From Armatimonadaceae bacterium (GTDB lineage Bacteria; Armatimonadota; Armatimonadia; Armatimonadales; Armatimonadaceae), in NCBI GenBank assembly GCA_030446525.1, contig JAUJNC010000090.1, positions 1-17,805 of the forward strand: 17,805 nt of DNA. Direction: 5' to 3'. The translations under genes and the position numbers were made by a program. Positions 14,708 through 17,805 of the stretch are shown in pieces (position 1 is the first letter of the stretch; each line of letters opens with the position of its first letter). A model generated the notes under the pieces. It made no database searches, was not told the DNA's origin, and was given only the letters and a program-made list of their open reading frames with translations.

Positions 14708-15409
14708 ATGCCGGTTCATTACGAAGACGTAAAGCTGCTTCATGCGGACGATCTCAAGGATTTCTCCGCGTGGCATCATGAGGGAGTCGGGGAGATAGTC
14801 CCCGCCCCCGGCGGCGGCATGCGCCTGCACTGCTTTGGAAGCCGCCAGGGCCAGGAAGGGTGCATGGCCTTTTTCCGCCCGAACCTGCCCGACCAGGTCG
14901 CCTTCGAGTATGACCTGACCGTCCGCTCTCAGGGCGGCCTCGTGATAAACTACCTGGCGATCCGCGGCCTGAACGGCGAAGACCTGATCGAGGACCGCGA
15001 GCGCCTCCCCCGGCGTACCGGCGTCATGCGCGACTACTATTCCCGAAAATGGGGGCTGCAAAGCTATCACGTCTCCGTCAGCCGCTTCGACGATCAGGGG
15101 CGGCATACCGGCACCTCCAACTGGCGGCGTAATCCGGGTCTCTTCCTGTGCGGCCACGGGATCGACCCGCTCCAGGAGATCGGACGGAAGTACCACATCC
15201 GCATCACCAAGGACAAGGGTCACTGCCAGTGTTTCGTTGACAAGCGCTTCGCCCACGCGGTCGTTGATCGGGACGCGAGCCGGCATCCGATACCCGATAC
15301 CGGAAAGTTCGGATTCCGTCTGATCGGCTCCGATGTCATGGCCGACATCGGCGACTTTCGCGTGTATCGCATCAAGACAGAGGAGTCGGTGTGGAAAGAG
15401 TCCGAATGA
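14708..15409 (+). CDS. DUF1961 family protein (lectin-like beta-sandwich)
   Basis: This intact 233-residue protein starts at ATG 14708 with a weak GAGG upstream. The pattern matches DUF1961 as I know it: DLKDFSAWHHEGVGEIVPAP, RLHCFGSRQGQEGCMAFFRP, LPDQVAFEYDLTVRSQGGLV, YYSRKWGLQSYHVSVSRF, NWRRNPGLFLCGHGIDPL, and a C-terminal GKFGFRLIGSDVMADIGDFR. The fold is expected to be a concanavalin/LamG-like sandwich, which often binds or cleaves polysaccharides. Members are commonly encoded beside polysaccharide-degrading enzymes; the BNR_4 protein downstream agrees. No signal peptide is visible, so either it works in the cytoplasm or a leader has been lost. No catalytic activity is assigned. Confidence 0.68.
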   Translation: MPVHYEDVKLLHADDLKDFSAWHHEGVGEIVPAPGGGMRLHCFGSRQGQEGCMAFFRPNLPDQVAFEYDLTVRSQGGLVINYLAIRGLNGEDLIEDRERLPRRTGVMRDYYSRKWGLQSYHVSVSRFDDQGRHTGTSNWRRNPGLFLCGHGIDPLQEIGRKYHIRITKDKGHCQCFVDKRFAHAVVDRDASRHPIPDTGKFGFRLIGSDVMADIGDFRVYRIKTEESVWKESE

Positions 15410-15557
15410 GATCGATAGGTGAGTAACACGGAAGGGGTTGAGACATCTTAGCTCTTCGCGAGACGCGGTGTATGCTGCACAAGGCACCGATGCTGATTCC
15501 TCCCGCCCCGGGCATCGTTATCCTGCGGGCCACCCTTGCAAAGGAGTTTTACTGCTA

Positions 15558-16400
15558 ATGAGGACGTTTGAACAGCGGACAGCTACCCCTACTGCAGGTG
15601 CTATGAAGTCTACCGGCTTTACCCTGATCGAGCTTCTCGTCGTGATAGCCATAATAGCGATCCTGGCTGCCATCCTTTTTCCCGTTTTTGCACAAGCCAG
15701 AGAAAAGGCCCGGCAGGCAGCTTGCCTATCCAACACCAAGCAGCTCGCGATCGGCGTCCTGATGTACGCGCAGGACTATGACGAGACCCTGCCCGTCGTC
15801 GGGGTCAATTCGCAAAATCGCAGGCGTTGGATGGATCAGATCGTGCCCTATGTCAAGAATATCGACATATTCAACTGCCCCAATGCGCCCGGGTCCCGGT
15901 GGGATCCCACGAACATCAATTCCCGGTCCGGTTACGGCTGGAACTGGAACTTGCTGGGGACAGGCACCGGCAACCAATCAGGCTGGTCACTGGCAGCGAT
16001 CGCCAAGCCTGCGGAGACCCTCATCATCGGCGATACCGGATATAGCCAGCCCGTTTCGGCGGGCGGTTTCGCCATGAAAGGCATCGATCCCCGTACTGTC
16101 GCTTCGAACCATTCCTTCCCTGCGGGGGAAGCCGCGTATATTCCCCAGTTCCGGCATCACACGACCGGCACTATTCCGATCACCGAAGCCGGAGTAGCGC
16201 GCCAGCTGGCAGTGGAAGGCCGGGCGAACTTCGCCTTCCTGGACGGCCACTCCAAATCGCTTAGCGTCGGGACGGCGTTCGAGAAGGCGACCGGTACGCC
16301 CCCGCAGGAAAGCGGCACGACGCTCAACCCTCCATCTGGCACCCCGCCCGGCAACAATGGTGATCCCAATGTTCAATTCATCCTGTGGAACGTCTGGTGA
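15558..16400 (+). CDS. Type IV-like pseudopilin, DUF1559 / H-X9-DG type
   Basis: This is a 280-residue prepilin. ATG 15558 is chosen for the AAAGGAG 11 bases upstream; ATG 15603 is a possible alternative. Prepilin peptidase would cut in [15 protein letters not shown], giving N-methyl-Phe1 and Glu5 ahead of the hydrophobic helix. [19 protein letters not shown] and [12 protein letters not shown] follow. The C-terminal region has [17 protein letters not shown], the DG(H) mark of H-X9-DG proteins, and a Pro/Gly-rich tail. These pseudopilins assemble with type II secretion/type IV pilus-like machinery in the inner membrane. The sequence style is that seen in Armatimonadota. It lies between two putative polysaccharide proteins, so a role in surface attachment or secretion for that locus is possible but inferred. 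Confidence 0.9.
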   Translation: MRTFEQRTATPTAGAMKSTGFTLIELLVVIAIIAILAAILFPVFAQAREKARQAACLSNTKQLAIGVLMYAQDYDETLPVVGVNSQNRRRWMDQIVPYVKNIDIFNCPNAPGSRWDPTNINSRSGYGWNWNLLGTGTGNQSGWSLAAIAKPAETLIIGDTGYSQPVSAGGFAMKGIDPRTVASNHSFPAGEAAYIPQFRHHTTGTIPITEAGVARQLAVEGRANFAFLDGHSKSLSVGTAFEKATGTPPQESGTTLNPPSGTPPGNNGDPNVQFILWNVW

Positions 16401-16409
16401 TAACAAAAT

Positions 16410-16431
16410 CCGGGGAGGCAAGCCTCCCCGG
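16410..16431 (+). terminator. Compact hairpin between pseudopilin and BNR_4 genes
   Basis: A perfect 10-bp inverted repeat (CCGGGGAGGC-AA-GCCTCCCCGG) has a 2-base centre. It begins 9 bases after the pilin stop and is directly followed by GAAGGAAAG, the likely ribosome-binding site of the next gene. There is no U-run, so it may be an mRNA-processing or stability element rather than a full terminator. Confidence 0.5.
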
Positions 16432-16442
16432 AAGGAAAGCTA

Positions 16443-17798
16443 ATGCATCACCCTCTTCTTGTTCTCCTATTTCTGTGTTTGCTGTGGGCCACGCTCGCGG
16501 CAGGCAGCGCCGCGGAGGCTGCCCCGCCGCCGGAGCGCGTGGAAAAGGTGGTCGATGTCGCACCGGTGTGGGCAGGGCATCCGGTCGGCTTCGCGCTGCT
16601 GACGCACAAGGACCGCCAGTTCGTCGCCTTCTACGATGACCAGCGGCGCATGACCGTGGGCGCTCGCAAGCTCAGCGAGGACAAATGGCGCTTCGCCCGT
16701 CTGCCCGAGTCGGTGGGCTGGGACAGCCACAACACCATCACCATGACCGCCGATGATGACGACCACCTGCACCTGTCCGGCAACATGCACGCGGTCCCGC
16801 TCATCTACTTCCGCACGGCAAAGCCGCTCGACATCGAAAGCTTCGAGCGCGTGCCGAGCATGGTCGGGAGCCAGGAGAAGAGGGTGACCTACCCCTCCTT
16901 CCTGCGCGGCCCGGCCAACGAACTGATCTTCACTTACCGCTCCGGCATGAGCGGCGACGGCAGCCAGATCTACAACGTCTACGACCACAAGAGCCGCACC
17001 TGGAGCCGCCTGCTGGACCAGCCGCTCACCGACGGCCAGGGCAAGATGAACGCCTACTTCCACGGTCCCCGGCGCGGCCCGGACGGCTACTACCACATGG
17101 TCTGGGTATGGCGCGACCAGCACGGGGCCGAGCTCAACCACGACCTTTCCTATGCGCGTAGCAAGGACCTGCGCCATTGGGAAAAGAGCGACGGAACGCC
17201 GCTGACTCTGCCCATCACGCTCGCAAGCGCTGAGGTCGTGGACCCGGTGCCGGTGCGCGGCGGCATGATCAACGGCAACACCGCCCTTGGCTTCGACACC
17301 AAGAAGCGGCCGATCATCACGTATCATAAGTATGATGAGAACGGCAAGACGCAGGTCTACAATGCCCGCAGGGAGGGGAACGGCTGGAAGATCTACCGCA
17401 CCACGGACTGGGACTACCGCTGGGACTTCGGCGGCTATGGCTCTATCGTCTTCGAGGTGCGTGTCGGTGGGGTGCGTGTGGAGGAAGGCGGCAAGCTGAG
17501 CCTGACCTATCAGCATGCCAAGTACGGTAACGGCACCTGGCTGCTGGACGAGGCGACGCTGAAGCCTATCGGATCGCTGCCGCAGAGGGCTGCCTTCCCC
17601 CCGGAGATCGCTAAGGTCGCGTCCGGGTTCGCTGGGATGCAGGTGCTTTGGGCCGGTGATCTGGGCAAGTCGGGAGAGCCAGACGTGCGCTACGTGCTGC
17701 GCTGGGAAACGTTGGGACAGAACCGCGACCGCCCGCGCAAGGAGCCGCTCCCCGCTCCCTCGATGCTCCGGCTTTATAAACTGCGGACAGGCGGATAG
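16443..17798 (+). CDS. Secreted BNR_4 beta-propeller protein, probable polysaccharide lyase (PL25 ulvan-lyase-like)
   Basis: This intact 451-residue protein has a signal peptide (HHPLLVLLFLCLLWATLAA, cleavage near AEA). The body matches the BNR_4 (PF15892) seven-bladed propeller found in PL24/PL25 ulvan lyases: GWDSHNTITMTADDDDHLHL, SGNMHAVPLIYFR, KRVTYPSFL, LIFTYRSGMSGDG, NAYFHGPRRGPDGYYHMVWV, WRDQHGAELNHDLSYARSKD. H96 and H116 are 20 residues apart, the spacing I recall for the two catalytic-region histidines of PLSV_3936 (PL25). Y165-R166 sits where Tyr and Arg of the active site are expected. Such enzymes cut the rhamnose-uronate bond of ulvan by beta-elimination. The rhamnosidase nearby supports a rhamnose-containing substrate. 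Rhamnogalacturonan or an uncharacterised glycan is also possible. Confidence 0.78.
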   Translation: MHHPLLVLLFLCLLWATLAAGSAAEAAPPPERVEKVVDVAPVWAGHPVGFALLTHKDRQFVAFYDDQRRMTVGARKLSEDKWRFARLPESVGWDSHNTITMTADDDDHLHLSGNMHAVPLIYFRTAKPLDIESFERVPSMVGSQEKRVTYPSFLRGPANELIFTYRSGMSGDGSQIYNVYDHKSRTWSRLLDQPLTDGQGKMNAYFHGPRRGPDGYYHMVWVWRDQHGAELNHDLSYARSKDLRHWEKSDGTPLTLPITLASAEVVDPVPVRGGMINGNTALGFDTKKRPIITYHKYDENGKTQVYNARREGNGWKIYRTTDWDYRWDFGGYGSIVFEVRVGGVRVEEGGKLSLTYQHAKYGNGTWLLDEATLKPIGSLPQRAAFPPEIAKVASGFAGMQVLWAGDLGKSGEPDVRYVLRWETLGQNRDRPRKEPLPAPSMLRLYKLRTGG

Positions 17799-17805
17799 CC
17801 ACGGC

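Noticed and set aside
1..17805. Insertion sequences, CRISPR arrays or rRNA genes
   Set aside because: No transposase-like protein, regular spaced direct repeats or rRNA-like segments were seen on reading both strands.

Overview
The window is visibly GC-rich and reads as a piece of a free-living, diderm-type heterotroph chromosome. The best lineage hint is the pseudopilin at 15558-16400, whose [12 protein letters not shown] and [10 protein letters not shown] stretches are, from memory, characteristic of Armatimonadota (the Planctomycetes-type DUF1559 pilins are the nearest alternative). This assignment is an inference, not a measurement.

Layout. (1) 1-1190, + strand: the C-terminal end of a GT4-type glycosyltransferase, a probable minus-strand PIN-nuclease remnant, a DinB-fold protein, and a strong hairpin. 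(2) 1368-7336, - strand: a core information-processing operon, secE-nusG-rplK-rplA. It has a consensus promoter and, directly at the predicted transcript start, a terminator hairpin with a U-run that looks like an attenuator. Instead of the usual rplJ-rplL-rpoB-rpoC, rplA is followed by a sugar ABC transporter. Its first gene is an in-frame fusion of solute-binding protein, membrane tether and permease. Its second is an enlarged permease with three extra N-terminal helices and a large extracytoplasmic insertion. (3) 7365-9791: rnz (+) and folC (-) converge on an intrinsic terminator; folC looks leaderless. (4) 9902-10633, +: an exported lone secretin N-domain-like protein. (5) 10649-17798: a carbohydrate locus. 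It holds a GH78-like alpha-L-rhamnosidase (-), a sugar-phosphate isomerase/epimerase-type TIM barrel (-), a GntR/LacI hybrid regulator (+) with a promoter and overlapping palindromic operator, a short exported-protein remnant, a DUF1961 protein, a type IV-like pseudopilin and a BNR_4 beta-propeller protein resembling PL25 ulvan lyases.

How the genes may work together (inference): the right half looks like a locus for degrading a rhamnose- and uronate-containing polysaccharide (ulvan-like). The secreted propeller lyase would cut the chain, the GH78 enzyme would remove rhamnose, the isomerase would process the sugar, and the GntR/LacI protein would control expression. The SBP-permease fusion transporter could import the products, but it lies with the ribosomal genes and no ATPase gene is present here.

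Main caution: from about 11945 to 14560 four consecutive genes carry many single-base frameshifts, while the amino-acid motifs on either side of each shift are well conserved. This may be genuine decay, but it looks at least as much like a low-accuracy stretch of assembly. I therefore mark these genes as broken and describe the protein they would encode if repaired.
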